DNA of 64,000 bases, taken from assembly GCA_012274445.1 (NCBI GenBank), contig JAAROD010000026.1:744001-808000 (forward strand), in the 5' to 3' direction. Made by a program: the position numbers and the translations under genes. Under the pieces are notes generated by a model. It saw only the letters and a list, made by a program, of their open reading frames with translations, ran no database searches and was not told where the DNA came from. This stretch comes from Sclerotiophoma versabilis. Its lineage: Eukaryota; Ascomycota; Dothideomycetes; Pleosporales; Didymellaceae. Each line of letters opens with the position of its first letter. Position 1 is the stretch's first letter. Below are positions 22,829 to 32,500 of this stretch, piece by piece.

Positions 22829-24105
22829 TTATGCCCAAATGCGCAGCTGTAAGACGTTAGCTAGTTGCAGATGACAAAGAAAGTTGAGAGATGGACTTAC
22901 CATGGAGTCCCATGAACCAGTGCACAAACTAAGTGCATCATTGCTGACACCAAGACAGCTGACACGGTTGTCATGCCCTTGCAGCGTGCCGACACGCTCG
23001 CCACGAAGCACGTCCCATACCTACGCGACCTTGTTAGACCATGCTTTTGAATACTTTGGCAGCTGCTTACCTTGCACTCAAAGTCATCGTAACCAGCAAA
23101 CAGCAGACGGCCAGAGACGGAGAAGGCGACGGAAGTGATACCGCAGACAGGCTCAGGAATCTAGAAGAAGAAGAGTTAGCACACAATACAGGGGTGATGT
23201 GGGTGGTGAGCAATGGACGTACCTGGTATGAGGCGAGCTCACGATCAGCACGGATGTCGAACAGACGGCAAGAAGCATCATCAGAACCTGTTCCGAAGGC
23301 ATTGCCGTTGGGGAAGAACTGGATAGCGTTGATGTCCGAGTCATGGGCGGCAAAGGTCTGCACACACTTCTGCTGACGAATATCCCACAGCTTGGCGAAG
23401 GCATCGCAGGCGCCGGATACGAATTGGTTGTGGTCGAGAGGATTGATGCTCAGGCTCATGACGTCGCCGAGATGGTCGGCAAACTCGTGGACCTTGGAGC
23501 CAGTTTCCAGGTCCCAGAGCACGCAGGTCATGTCGCCGGAGGAGGTCAGGATTCGCTTGTCGCTGATGAATCTGCAGCAGGACAGGTAGCCCGAGTGGCC
23601 GGAAAGCTCTCGTGCCACACGTGTAGGGCCTTCGCGCGCGGACAGGTTGTAGATGGAGCAGATGTTGTCGAGGCCGCCGCAGGCTACGTAGTTGCCCGAG
23701 GGCGAGTAGGCGCAGGTCATGACCCACGAGGACCGCAGGGGGATGGCGTGGACCTTGTTCGTTGTGTAGGCGTCCCAGATGATGAGCTTGCCGTCCTGCG
23801 AGGCAGAGACGAGGTGTCGGCGGTCGGTGGACCAGTGCATGGCGTAGATCTTGGCCAGATGGCCCTTGAGGGTGCGCTTCGTCTTCATGGTGAGGCGCGG
23901 CAGGGCCTCGACACGGTCGCGGGCGACATCGCGGACTGGGGGCGGTGGTCAGCAGCGCACAGCACAGCACAGCAGCAGGGCGGGACGTACGGGTTGTGTC
24001 AGCGAGCTCGTCCTTCTTCCGCTTTATCCTGTCCTTCAGGGCCTCGGCGTCGCGCCGTGCGACCTGGATTTTCTGCTGGATCGACTCTTGGTTCATGTCG
24101 GCCAT
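22829..24105 (-). CDS. sfaD: Heterotrimeric G-protein beta subunit
   Basis: Five exons on the minus strand: 24105-23991, 23935-23223, 23160-23071, 23020-22901 and 22846-22829; 351 residues, the normal size. All four introns (50-62 nt) have GT..AG ends and keep the frame; the last exon encodes only LRIWA. The N-terminal coiled coil (MNQESIQQKIQVARRDAEA...KRKKDEL) pairs with G-gamma in this family, and seven WD40 blades follow from RTLKGHLAKIYAMHWS to HDNRVSCLGV...GSWDSM. WD dipeptides are visible in IIWDAY, VLWDLE, KLWDIR and VWDVLRG. This is the SfaD/Cgb1/Gpb1 orthologue, which signals with G-alpha in growth, conidiation and virulence in filamentous fungi. It faces away from the deaminase gene across a 770-bp GC-rich shared promoter. 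Confidence 0.96.
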
Positions 24106-24876
24106 GCTACTCTCTGGCTGCCGGGGGAGGGGGGGCGTGGTGTCGCGGCGGGCGCGCGGGCGGAGGCGGCGAGGCAGGCAAATCCAGGGGGCCTCGCAGG
24201 GAGCGCAGCAGCCCGGGGCACCGAGACACAGGCGGGGGCGGCGGGCGGGGAGAGGCAGCAATGGCGGCGGGCGCGCGCGGTGCAGCTGCAATTGCTTGCG
24301 CAGGGAGGTGATGGGGCGGCGGGCGGAGGGTGTGGTGGTGGAGAGGGCGGCGGGTGCTGGTGCTGGAGGGAGTGAGGTGCGCAGACGCTTGGCTGGGCCG
24401 AGAGACAGACTCCGGCTGGGGTCAAAGGAAGCTGCCCTGCTGCCGGAACACCGCAACAATGGGCTGCGCGCCCGGCCGAGTGCGCAGCGCGGGGCTGGCG
24501 GTGCGCCTGCCGTCTGCCGTCTGCCGTCTGCGTGCAGTGCGCCCTGCCGGCGATAATTGACTCCCAGGCGTCTGCTGCTGTGCTGCCCGCGAGACTCGCG
24601 CTGCTCCTGTGCTGCTCCGCGCCCTCTCGGCCTGACGAACAAGGCGCGCGCAATCTCCTGCGCGCACCTCTCCTTTCAGCCACCTCGCCCCTGATTCGCC
24701 TGCGCCCACCCGGCCCCCACCCAGCGCCAATTCCTGCCTCGACGGGGCCGCTGCTGTCCCAGTGCCGTCCCAATGCTGTCCCAGTGCTGTCCCAAACCGC
24801 CTCAACACCACCCGCCGCCCCAGACTCTCTTGCTCTCCATGTGCACGTCGAGAAGCCCCAGTCCGCAACTGCCGCC
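24106..24876. other. Shared 5' region of G-beta and the deaminase
   Basis: A 770-bp very GC-rich divergent region with both promoters and leaders. It contains a triplicated CTGCCGT near 24510 and a four-copy 11-bp tandem repeat at 24752-24795. Long open frames through it on both strands reflect the absence of AT-rich stop codons, not genes. Confidence 0.6.
24752..24795 (+). repeat. 11-bp tandem repeat, four copies
   Basis: Units TGCTGTCCCAG, TGCCGTCCCAA, TGCTGTCCCAG and TGCTGTCCCAA in direct succession, about 80-125 bases upstream of the deaminase ATG. An 11-bp period places identical bases on nearly the same helix face, so a regulatory role is possible but unproven. Confidence 0.88.
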
Positions 24877-26330
24877 ATGTCCGCTGCTGCACCCGCTGTC
24901 GACGCCCCTTTTGCCCGCCGTCTGCCCAAGATCGAAGTGAGCTGCACCAGCCTCCCCTCGGCCAGCCAGCGCTTGGGCGACCGTTCGCAGCACTAACCAC
25001 CCACGACTCAGTTGCACGCACACCTAACTGGCAGCATCAGCCGCCACTGTCTGCACCACATCTGGGAGACCAAGAGGCGCCAGGATCCTGCATTCGCCCT
25101 CGAGGACCCTCTTGTTGCAATCCCTTCTGACAAGCTCGACTACGACCTCGACACGTACGGCCCCTTGACCTTTGACTTGACGCCCCTTGGCCTTTGATTT
25201 GATGCCACGACTCATGTTCTGTCTCCTGTTGCCGCGGCGAGCTAGCACATGCGTCCTCATACCCACCCTCCTTCCGGATCCACCTTCCTGTGCCTCCTTG
25301 CATCATCTTGCAATCACCGCTTCTTGACTGCTGCATTCGAACAAAGTGGTCGTCGCCAGCCAATGCTGACTGTTGGCATAGTTTCTTTCCGTTGTTCTCA
25401 TCGTACATCTACAAGCTGTGCAGCGATCTCCCCAGCATAGAGTATGTCTTACATCAACCGTCAACAGCGCTTTAGTTGACTGGAAGAAGATACTCTACAA
25501 GGGCAGTACTGCAGGACTTCCAGGCAGACGGCGTCGTCTACTTGGAACTGCGAACAACGCCAAGAGCGATACCTGAGAGAGGCATCACCAAAGATGACTA
25601 TGTCAAGACCGTCCTAAACATCCTGAATGCATGGAACAAAGAAGAGGCCAACACCTTATGCGCCCACCTAATCCTCTCTATTGACCGTCGCAACACCATC
25701 GCTCAAGCCGATGAAGTTGTCGACCTATGCACCAAGTACCACTCCGCAGGTGTTGTAGGCATTGACCTCTGTGGTGATCCAGCCAAGGGCGATGTACGCA
25801 TCTTCACCGACCCATTTGCCAGAGCGAAAGCCGCCGGTTTGAAGATGACATTGCATTTTGCCGAAGCAAAAGTCTCTGCGTCTGACACTGAGTTGGAGAC
25901 GCTGCTGTCTTGGAAGCCAGACCGACTTGGCCATGTCATCCATGTGAAAGACGAGTATTGCAAAGTCATCGAAAAAGAGAGCATTGGCGTTGAATTGTGT
26001 CTGAGCTGCAATGTCCATGCAAAGATGATCACAGGAACCTACGGCGACCATCATTTTGGCATGTGGAGGCACACTAACGTTCCAGTCGCCCTCTCTGTAT
26101 GTCTTTGCTCCTAACATTGAGCTTCGCTGACAGTTGCACAGACTGACGATGTCGGCGTCTTCTGTAGCCCTCTGTCAAACGAATACGAGCTCGCTGCACA
26201 GCACTTCAACCTCAGTCGTGCGGAGATACAGAATCTCTGCCTGAGAGCAGTCGATTCAATATTCACTGGCGAAGACGAGAAGAACCGCCTTAGGTCAATC
26301 TATGCGGAATGGGAAGGTTGGACAGCTTAG
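24877..26330 (+). CDS. Adenosine/AMP deaminase-like protein (ADAL type)
   Basis: Five exons, 24877-24936, 25012-25154, 25382-25441, 25490-26096 and 26142-26330; 352 residues. All introns are GT..AG and the frame is kept throughout; the second intron is unusually long (227 nt). Active-site features are in the right order: the zinc-binding LHAHLTGS (His22, His24), TLHFAEA around residue 210, GHVIHV, and the terminal aspartates in TDDVGVFCSPLSNEYELA at residues 292-293. The short form, the LPKIELHAHLTGSISR start and VVYLELRTTPR place it with ADAL proteins, which in plants and animals deaminate N6-methyl-AMP to IMP. The exact substrate in fungi is an inference. Confidence 0.9.
25160..25203 (+). 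repeat. Imperfect 22-bp tandem duplication within a deaminase intron
   Basis: Two adjacent 22-bp units (25160-25181 and 25182-25203), each beginning GCCCCTTG and containing CCTTTGA, differ at three positions. They sit at the start of the 227-nt second intron, which is longer than almost all other introns in the window. Confidence 0.85.
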
Positions 26331-26799
26331 TACTTGTAAATCACTCATGAGTTGCATTCATACTCCACAATTGCCGCGAACGACCTCTCCCCTAACTCCT
26401 TCTGGCTTGAGTTCTTATGCACCACACTCTGCACTGTGTCTGCTGCTCACTGTGTTTCGCACCCACCTTGCAGCAGGGCGATCAAGCAGGTTGTCATGCC
26501 AAGCAGTTACAAGGAAGCTAGTATTATCATGCGAGAGAGTTAATTTGGTGCTTGAGCGATATCTCTTTCTGACAGAAGTCGATGCTGCAGACGAGTATGA
26601 TAGTGCGTTTGTTAACAATCTGCGTTTACCGTGTGGTAGCGTTGTGCTATACCTGAAGCTTTCCGTAACGATTACACCCCGCTTCGCTTACACACCCGAA
26701 TTCCCCATTTGCAATGTCGTGTCACGAAGCCACAGAACCCACTGCTCACCAATTCCTAGGCAAGCGATAGCATTCAAGCTCATCTTCCTCTTCATATTT
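26331..26799. other. Intergenic: deaminase 3' flank and tRNA 5' flank
   Basis: About 470 bases with no supported gene. A 180-residue frame across it has no domain and continues the deaminase strand only by chance. Confidence 0.5.
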
Positions 26800-26826
26800 C
26801 CAAATGAATATATATCAATATATTTG
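26800..26826 (+). promoter_or_regulatory. TATA-like stretch upstream of the tRNA
   Basis: An AT-rich run containing AATATATATC and AATATATTTG lies about 22-48 bases upstream of the tRNA 5' end. TATA-like elements at this distance aid TFIIIB placement on some tRNA genes. Its use here is inference. Confidence 0.4.
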
Positions 26827-26858
26827 CCACATCCTTATCGATAAAACGGCCTCATGGT

Positions 26859-26910
26859 GTAAGTTCCTACAATCATCTTGGCTTTCGAGCTCTTTCTAAT
26901 AACCATCCAG
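26859..26910 (+). other. 52-nt intron-like insertion inside the tRNA D-arm
   Basis: Starts with the consensus donor GTAAGT, has TCTAATAAC (fungal branch-site type) about 10 nt before its end, and ends CCATCCAG. Its length equals the mRNA introns in this window (45-62 nt). It falls between tRNA positions 11 and 12 and separates TGGT from CTAGTGG of the A-box; TGGTGTAAGTT at the junction partly rebuilds an A-box. Confidence 0.8.
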
Positions 26911-26935
26911 CTAGTGGTATGATTCCTGCTTTGGG

Positions 26936-26949
26936 TTCGCGCTCAAACC
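26936..26949 (+). other. Canonical 14-nt tRNA intron in the anticodon loop
   Basis: TTCGCGCTCAAACC lies between positions 37 and 38, where the tRNA endonuclease removes introns. Its CAAA can pair with the anticodon-loop TTTG, as is usual for tRNA introns. Confidence 0.8.
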
Positions 26950-26991
26950 TGCAGGAGGCCCCGCGTTCGAATCGCGGTGGGGCCCCGTTCC

Positions 26992-27012
26992 TTTTTTGCG
27001 TTTTTTTTTTTT
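26992..27012 (+). terminator. RNA polymerase III terminator (T6, then T12)
   Basis: Six T at 26992-26997 begin seven bases after the tRNA discriminator base, and twelve T at 27001-27012 give a backup. T-runs on the coding strand stop Pol III. Their presence argues that the transcription unit was, or is, functional. Confidence 0.85.
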
Positions 27013-27373
27013 CCTTCTTAGAATGTTGTTTTCTTGCTTCGACAGAGGAGGGGAAAAAAAGGGAGTCAAAGGCACAGGTCGGAATAAAGGACACGCACCT
27101 GTAATTGAAAGGCGAGACTATGCTAAGACCCTTGATCCATAGTGACGGTTTTGGTGCGACAGTTGCGTACGTGATCTTGAATGCATTCTTTTTGTGTCGT
27201 GGCTGTTGTGAGACAGGCCGTGTCCATAATGTGTACAAAGTCAAAGCAACCTCTACTCCGAACGCCAACTAACGTATACACACACTAACGCAATCAGACG
27301 CCCGGCGCCATCCTGCTCCAACGCCGAAGACTAGCTTCAATCAAACATTACCGTACATACAACTCAATACAGC
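27013..27373. other. Intergenic between tRNA-Pro and the proline-rich protein
   Basis: About 360 bases with no supported gene; includes the 3' flank of the convergent proline-rich gene. A 131-residue minus-strand frame crosses the tRNA and is spurious. Confidence 0.5.
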
Positions 27374-29509
27374 TCAATACCCGCGTCGATCATACATGTC
27401 ATAACCGCCATACCCACCCATCCTGTCATACTCACTTGCCCTTCTTCCATTCAATGGTCTTCGCTTCTGCTCCTTCAAATGCTCAATCGCATCAACGAGT
27501 TCCTCAAGATGAAGATTGTCTTGCACAGGTCGGTCTGAAATGTATCGCGGCTCACGCTGCCCATACACATGCTCATGCATTTCCGGGCTGTACGTGCTTG
27601 AGCGCGGAAGCCGTGGCGGGTAGCGTGAAGTGTCAAAGGGGTTGGATTGCGGAGTCTGCACACTATTGCGGCGGTGCACACCCGGTCGGGGTGTGTACGC
27701 CGGGTCATCAAAGTACGACTCGCGTTGACGAGGGTCTTGAGGATAGTCGTTTGGTGCTGGATATGCACTTCTGCGCGGACGAGGCTCTACCTCGCCATAG
27801 ATGTGGCTGGGGTGGGGGTGGCCGAAATTCTCATGTCTGGGTGGCAGATTGCGTGACCGTAGCTTGGGAGACTGCTCGATAATGTCCGAGGGATGGCGGC
27901 TTCTGCGGCCGTGGCGGTCGGGCTCCGAGAAGACGCTGTCGTCTGCTGTGTGCACTGACGAGTTGTCGTTGTATGAGGCAGTACCGCTGTGGCGGTCCCA
28001 GGAGTTACCACGCGACATGGGCTCGGCGTTGAACTTCTCCTTTCGGTAGTCTGGCGATGATGCACCGTGGCTATCGCGTCGAACACGCTCGTTGGCACGT
28101 GTTGGCTTTTCAGCCGCAGGAGCGTTCATGTGAATGTGAATGGGTGGGAGCTGCTGCTTGGAAGATCGAGGCGAGCTATCCTTCGATGACATGGGGCTGT
28201 ATTTCCCCATTGGTGGTCGATCGATGAGATCAGAGTCACGATGCCTTTGATGTGTTTCGGTACGAACATGGCTCCTGCTGCGACTTCTGCCCTTGCTGTG
28301 TGACTTGTTGTGTCGCGACTTCTTGGATCGGGAAGACTGCCTTGACCGTCCACGCTTGGGCTTGCCGATGTGGGCAAACTCGCCGCGCTCAACATTGCGA
28401 ACACGGAAGCGGTCGGGAATTGAGTCACCAGACTCAGACTCCCACTCGTCGCTGTCTGTCTCAGACTCAGAAGAAAACTCCTCATGCTGAACCTTGTGTT
28501 TCTTCTGTTTCTTCAGGAAGGATGAGTCGAGCATCTCAATATCCGGCTGACCAGGTCTCATCGCGGAGCGGTGAACTGTCTGTGGAAATGCGCCAGGCAT
28601 TGCTCGAGGTTGCTGCTGCCCATGTGGCGCTTGGCGTGGCATACCATGACCGGCGCCGGGAGGTGGAGGTGGTAGGTGTGATAGAGGTGTGACACCGGGC
28701 GGCGGTGGAGGTAGTTGTGTCATCCCAGGAGGCGGCGGCGGCGGTGGAGGGGGTGGAGGAGGTAGACCTTGACCAGGTTGAGGTTGTCCGTGAGGTTGTG
28801 GCACTCGCATCGGTTGGGCTGGCTGCTGCATACGCCCCACAGGTGGCTGAGCAGGGTGAGGGGGGTTTCTTAGCGGCTGTGGCATCTCATGCCCAGACTG
28901 GTGTGGTTGGTTGGCAAAACCTTGAGCATGCTGCATAGGCTGCGTTTTCGCACCCATAGGAGCAGTAGCTCTTATGGTATGGGGATCCTCGTAGCCAGAA
29001 GGCTCCGTCTGCAGTATAACTGAGACACGTTGGAGTTGTCGCTTGTTACGGTTGATAACTCTCCACTTAACGTCTATGCTTGCGATAGTCCATCGTAAGG
29101 TCCTGTTTATGGCCATGAGGCTTTGGTTCTGTTCTTCGACGAGCTCATTGATCAAACGTCGAGCATTGCTTGATGGAATTTCTTCCATAACGCGCTTGAC
29201 GGTGTTCTTACTTCTGTGGAACTTCTTGACGTCGTTCTGGAGATCCTGAGCGTTAACATGTTGCTGCTCAGCTTCAACGTCTTCCCAGCCCTCGGAACCC
29301 CTCTGTCTCTCGAAGGTGAACAAAGCGAGCTGGGGGTCGTAATTGGCGAAACCATTTTGTAAAGGCACTTGATTCTGCATGGTCCTTTGTTGACCCATAG
29401 CAGGTACCTGATGTTGCGCGATGGAGGCTTGTCGTTGCTGTCCAATGTTCTGGTGATGGGGCATCTGCGTTGGTTGGGGTTGATGCTGAGCTGGAAACTG
29501 GTGGGCCAT
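27374..29509 (-). CDS. Proline-rich, Arg/Ser-rich protein of unknown function
   Basis: Single exon of 711 residues; the first ATG is at 29509 (the frame extends 12 bases further upstream only through GTG). Residues 1-60 are Gln-rich. A helical segment around 70-170 (VKKFHRSKNTVKRVMEEIP, LINELVEEQNQSLMAINRTL) is the only part likely to fold. Then come a poly-proline block of 13 prolines and two PPPPPG blocks, an acidic patch, an RS/RH-rich basic stretch (KRGRSRQSSRSKKSRHNKS) and a disordered Arg/Tyr/Pro-rich C-terminus ending YDRRGY. I recognise no catalytic domain. The composition suggests a scaffold binding SH3, WW or profilin partners, or RNA; that is inference. The length and lack of stops make a real gene very likely. 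Confidence 0.82.
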   Translation of the reverse strand: MAHQFPAQHQPQPTQMPHHQNIGQQRQASIAQHQVPAMGQQRTMQNQVPLQNGFANYDPQLALFTFERQRGSEGWEDVEAEQQHVNAQDLQNDVKKFHRSKNTVKRVMEEIPSSNARRLINELVEEQNQSLMAINRTLRWTIASIDVKWRVINRNKRQLQRVSVILQTEPSGYEDPHTIRATAPMGAKTQPMQHAQGFANQPHQSGHEMPQPLRNPPHPAQPPVGRMQQPAQPMRVPQPHGQPQPGQGLPPPPPPPPPPPPGMTQLPPPPPGVTPLSHLPPPPPGAGHGMPRQAPHGQQQPRAMPGAFPQTVHRSAMRPGQPDIEMLDSSFLKKQKKHKVQHEEFSSESETDSDEWESESGDSIPDRFRVRNVERGEFAHIGKPKRGRSRQSSRSKKSRHNKSHSKGRSRSRSHVRTETHQRHRDSDLIDRPPMGKYSPMSSKDSSPRSSKQQLPPIHIHMNAPAAEKPTRANERVRRDSHGASSPDYRKEKFNAEPMSRGNSWDRHSGTASYNDNSSVHTADDSVFSEPDRHGRRSRHPSDIIEQSPKLRSRNLPPRHENFGHPHPSHIYGEVEPRPRRSAYPAPNDYPQDPRQRESYFDDPAYTPRPGVHRRNSVQTPQSNPFDTSRYPPRLPRSSTYSPEMHEHVYGQREPRYISDRPVQDNLHLEELVDAIEHLKEQKRRPLNGRRASEYDRMGGYGGYDMYDRRGY

Positions 29510-32500
29510 GTTGATCGGCACAGAGTCAGAAGCCGAACAGAGGCTGAACAGGATGCTCGAAGCTAAGCAAACATCAAGTTCACTGTCGAGTCTGAAGAAT
29601 TACTGGTACGGAGAGGAACGATTGAAAGACAGTACTAGCACAGTAAGGTAAAATGAAGAGTTTGAGGCTCTATATATAACCTACGTGTATCTTGTTGTGG
29701 CACTTCGAGACATGTACGTCGCCATCCACAAAAGGCGGCAAGGCCCTTCTCGGGACTCGGCCTCTAGTCTCCAGTCTATTCGCTGATATCCGACAAACTC
29801 GAACGAGTGTCCATTGGCCGCAAACGACTCGTTTGCGAGCCCCCTTAAAGGATTGGCCATGATAACACTGACCGGCCAAAGCCACCAGGCTGAGCCAGGT
29901 GTTCCGGAGGCAGGCCAATCAGCACGTCCCTTGACCAGCTAGAGCTGCTCGAACCATAAGGCAGAGCCTCACATGCTCACCGGATGCCTGATGAGTCCTT
30001 CGAGCATGCATGCAACCGGGACGACCTGCAGCAGAAGGACTCGCATGGCTGGTTGGCCAGGGCCTCGGAGCAGGCTGGAGGCCCAATACAGTTCGATAGA
30101 GGATGCATTGCATGCAATCGTCTCACTAGATCCGGTGTTTTATTTCGGCGTCATCGTGGCGGTAGACCATAGCATTCTCAACTGTCAAGGGTTGTTGGTG
30201 AGTTTGACAGCCGTTGACAGCTCGTTCGAGACGTGAACGACAGATGATGGCGCTAGACAGGCCGCATTGGCCTCCTTCTGTCCCGTGGTGCGCCCCCACA
30301 ACCTTGCCGCGTTTGACGCCCTCTCAAGAGCAGGCAACTGGCTGCGACACAGTTTGGATGAAAGTCAAATTTGCCTGATCCTACGATGTGGTCGGTGGCT
30401 TGATCTGTACGACGTGCGCCTGATCCACTTGCCATTCTTCTTACCTCCGCAAATGCCAGCGCATCTGCCCTCAACCAAGGTCTTCGACGCCAGGTTTGTC
30501 TAGAGCGCTGAGAATAGTTGCGGAGCACAGCGCAAGTACGAACCAGCATTCGTGAAACAAAGAACCATCTTCTGTTTGAGCAAGCAAATACAACCATTTC
30601 ATGTTGCGGGGCTAATAGGGTCTACCTCGCAGTGCCAGCAAAGTCAAGATCCAACAACGCACATTCAGAACCGTCCTGAAGCGGGTTTAGTCCAGCGAAG
30701 AAGGACCTCATCTAATGCACCATAGCTGCGAACAAGTTCGCAGTCTGCAATGCAGATCTATAATCGCCCTTCGAGTCTGCAGCCTGCTCCAATACCATGT
30801 GGAGGTCGACGCCCCGCATCTGCACGTTGTCACGCCCTCCAACGCCCACCCTTATGCTCAAGCCAATAGCCACTGCAACGGCACAACAACAGAACAGACC
30901 AAGGAGATGGATGACATGGGTCCCGTTTTCAGGACACCGGACGACTTGCATGCTTTGTGGCTGTATGCCTCCAACCGAAGGATTAAGATCTCAGCATTGT
31001 AACTACGATTGGTTTGATAGAGTGCTATAGGGTTTAAAGCGAAGGGAACCCTTGCTACTTACAAGTCATTTGTCTCACACTGACCTGAAAGTAAAGGACC
31101 GTCCCACCGGACGGGGCGAGCCGCCCTTCTTACCTCACGACCGTGCCGTCATAGAGTCCTTCGCTTGGCGTTGTCAATCCGAGCCGTTCATCCAAAACTG
31201 CCGTCAGCTCGCTGCTACCGGTTGAAAGGGTGGCCACGGCATCGGGATCTGCACTGTTCAGAAAGAGTTGCCCTTGCGATAGCCAGCTGATCGGGGGCCT
31301 CACCTAGGGGTTGGATGATATGCACCAAGTTTCTCGTCGGCTATCCGGGATAGTTCCAAGCACAGTCCAGACTGACACCAGAGCAACGTTGTGATCCTAT
31401 GGGTCTTCTTAGCAAATGTGCATTCAGCACAACCTTGAGACGCTTTGTTGATAGCATTATGCGATCCCTGCTGAGTATATGTACCCGATAACACATGTTG
31501 AACACAAGGATTGCCTGCCTGAAGCACAAGCTGTCTTCCTCTGAGGAGGTTCAGCTCAAGTATATCCATTTAGCGGCAAGACATGTACACCGCCGATCTT
31601 AACCAACATGTATCTCGACGGCGACAATACTTTCCCGATCTATTGTTTCAGGGCTCGAGTAGTGTCGGGCCTATGCAGCAGAGCATTTCGCCATCTCAAA
31701 ATTACTATGACGCTTTGTTCTTGGCAAGTGAGCGCCATACTAGGTACATATGGGAGACTTGTGAGGGTCTCCACATCGCCCACGCCCAGCACTCCCAGAG
31801 TAGTAGACACCACCATGATCTGCTTTGTCTCAACTTTCTCCCCAACTTTCTCCCCAAGTGCACTCTAATGGCGTGCTTATTATATTGAATTCTGCATCGA
31901 TTGCTGTTGATAACTAAACTTATCCATTGAATTATTCGTACATGCTGTATGTCCACTCCCTATCATGTCAAGTTATTCAACATGCTTTTAGGCTTGCTGT
32001 CAATCACTTAGACACAAGTTCATGGGCACACTATGTGCAGCTGCCCAGTCAAGCTATCCTTGCTCCTGAGTAACCTCCAAAGCGAAGGTGATTTAGCCAA
32101 TCACTTATGTTTGTATATAGGCTATCTGCTCACAAACCTAGAGTAAGTCCGAAGCCAACTCAAATGGGACAAACAATGCTTGCAAAAAGTACAGTCACTT
32201 TCACAGTTCAGGCTACCCCCGAGCTTTACCACTCTCGTTGTAACGCAAAAGCAAACATCAACAACCTCGATTCAGCCTTGTATCCTTAGGAGCCTGATTC
32301 GCCCCAACCGCCCCAAATCTGCCTCGTCTGGCTTTTTATGCTCAACCGCTATACCCGTGAAATCAATTTCTGCTTGTATTGCACTGCAGACACATCCTGG
32401 TGCCACCACCTTCACAACTCGAAGTGATGGCACAGCCTTGTACGACAATCTTCACATGGCAATAACAACAGTGCTACACAGAGTACATTACTCAGCAGGA

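Larger units (their letters stand above)
26848..26985 (+). tRNA. tRNA-Pro(UGG) with two insertions, one resembling a spliceosomal intron
   Basis: Removing 26859-26910 and 26936-26949 leaves a 72-nt tRNA. Acceptor strand GGCCTCA (26848-26854) pairs fully with TGGGGCC (26978-26984, one T:G), with discriminator C at 26985. The D-arm reads TGGT then CTAGTGGTATGATT as in other eukaryotic proline tRNAs. The anticodon stem is CCTGC (26925-26929) with GCAGG (26951-26955), anticodon TGG at 26932-26934. T-stem CCGCG/CGCGG encloses TTCGAAT, including the B-box. The 14-nt insert after position 37 is an ordinary nuclear tRNA intron. The other insert (52 nt) begins GTAAGT, contains CTAAT and ends CAG; it splits the D-arm and A-box. 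Either the gene makes tRNA after an unusual splicing event, or it is a dead copy. Confidence 0.85.

Noticed and set aside
23341..24642. 433-residue minus-strand frame over the G-beta 5' region
   Set aside because: It contains the true first exon (MADMNQES) but reads through the intron out of frame and extends upstream without a domain; G-beta splicing explains the locus.
24093..25021. Several 150-280 residue frames on both strands in the shared G-beta/deaminase promoter
   Set aside because: The region has very high GC and few stops; no domain or splice continuity.
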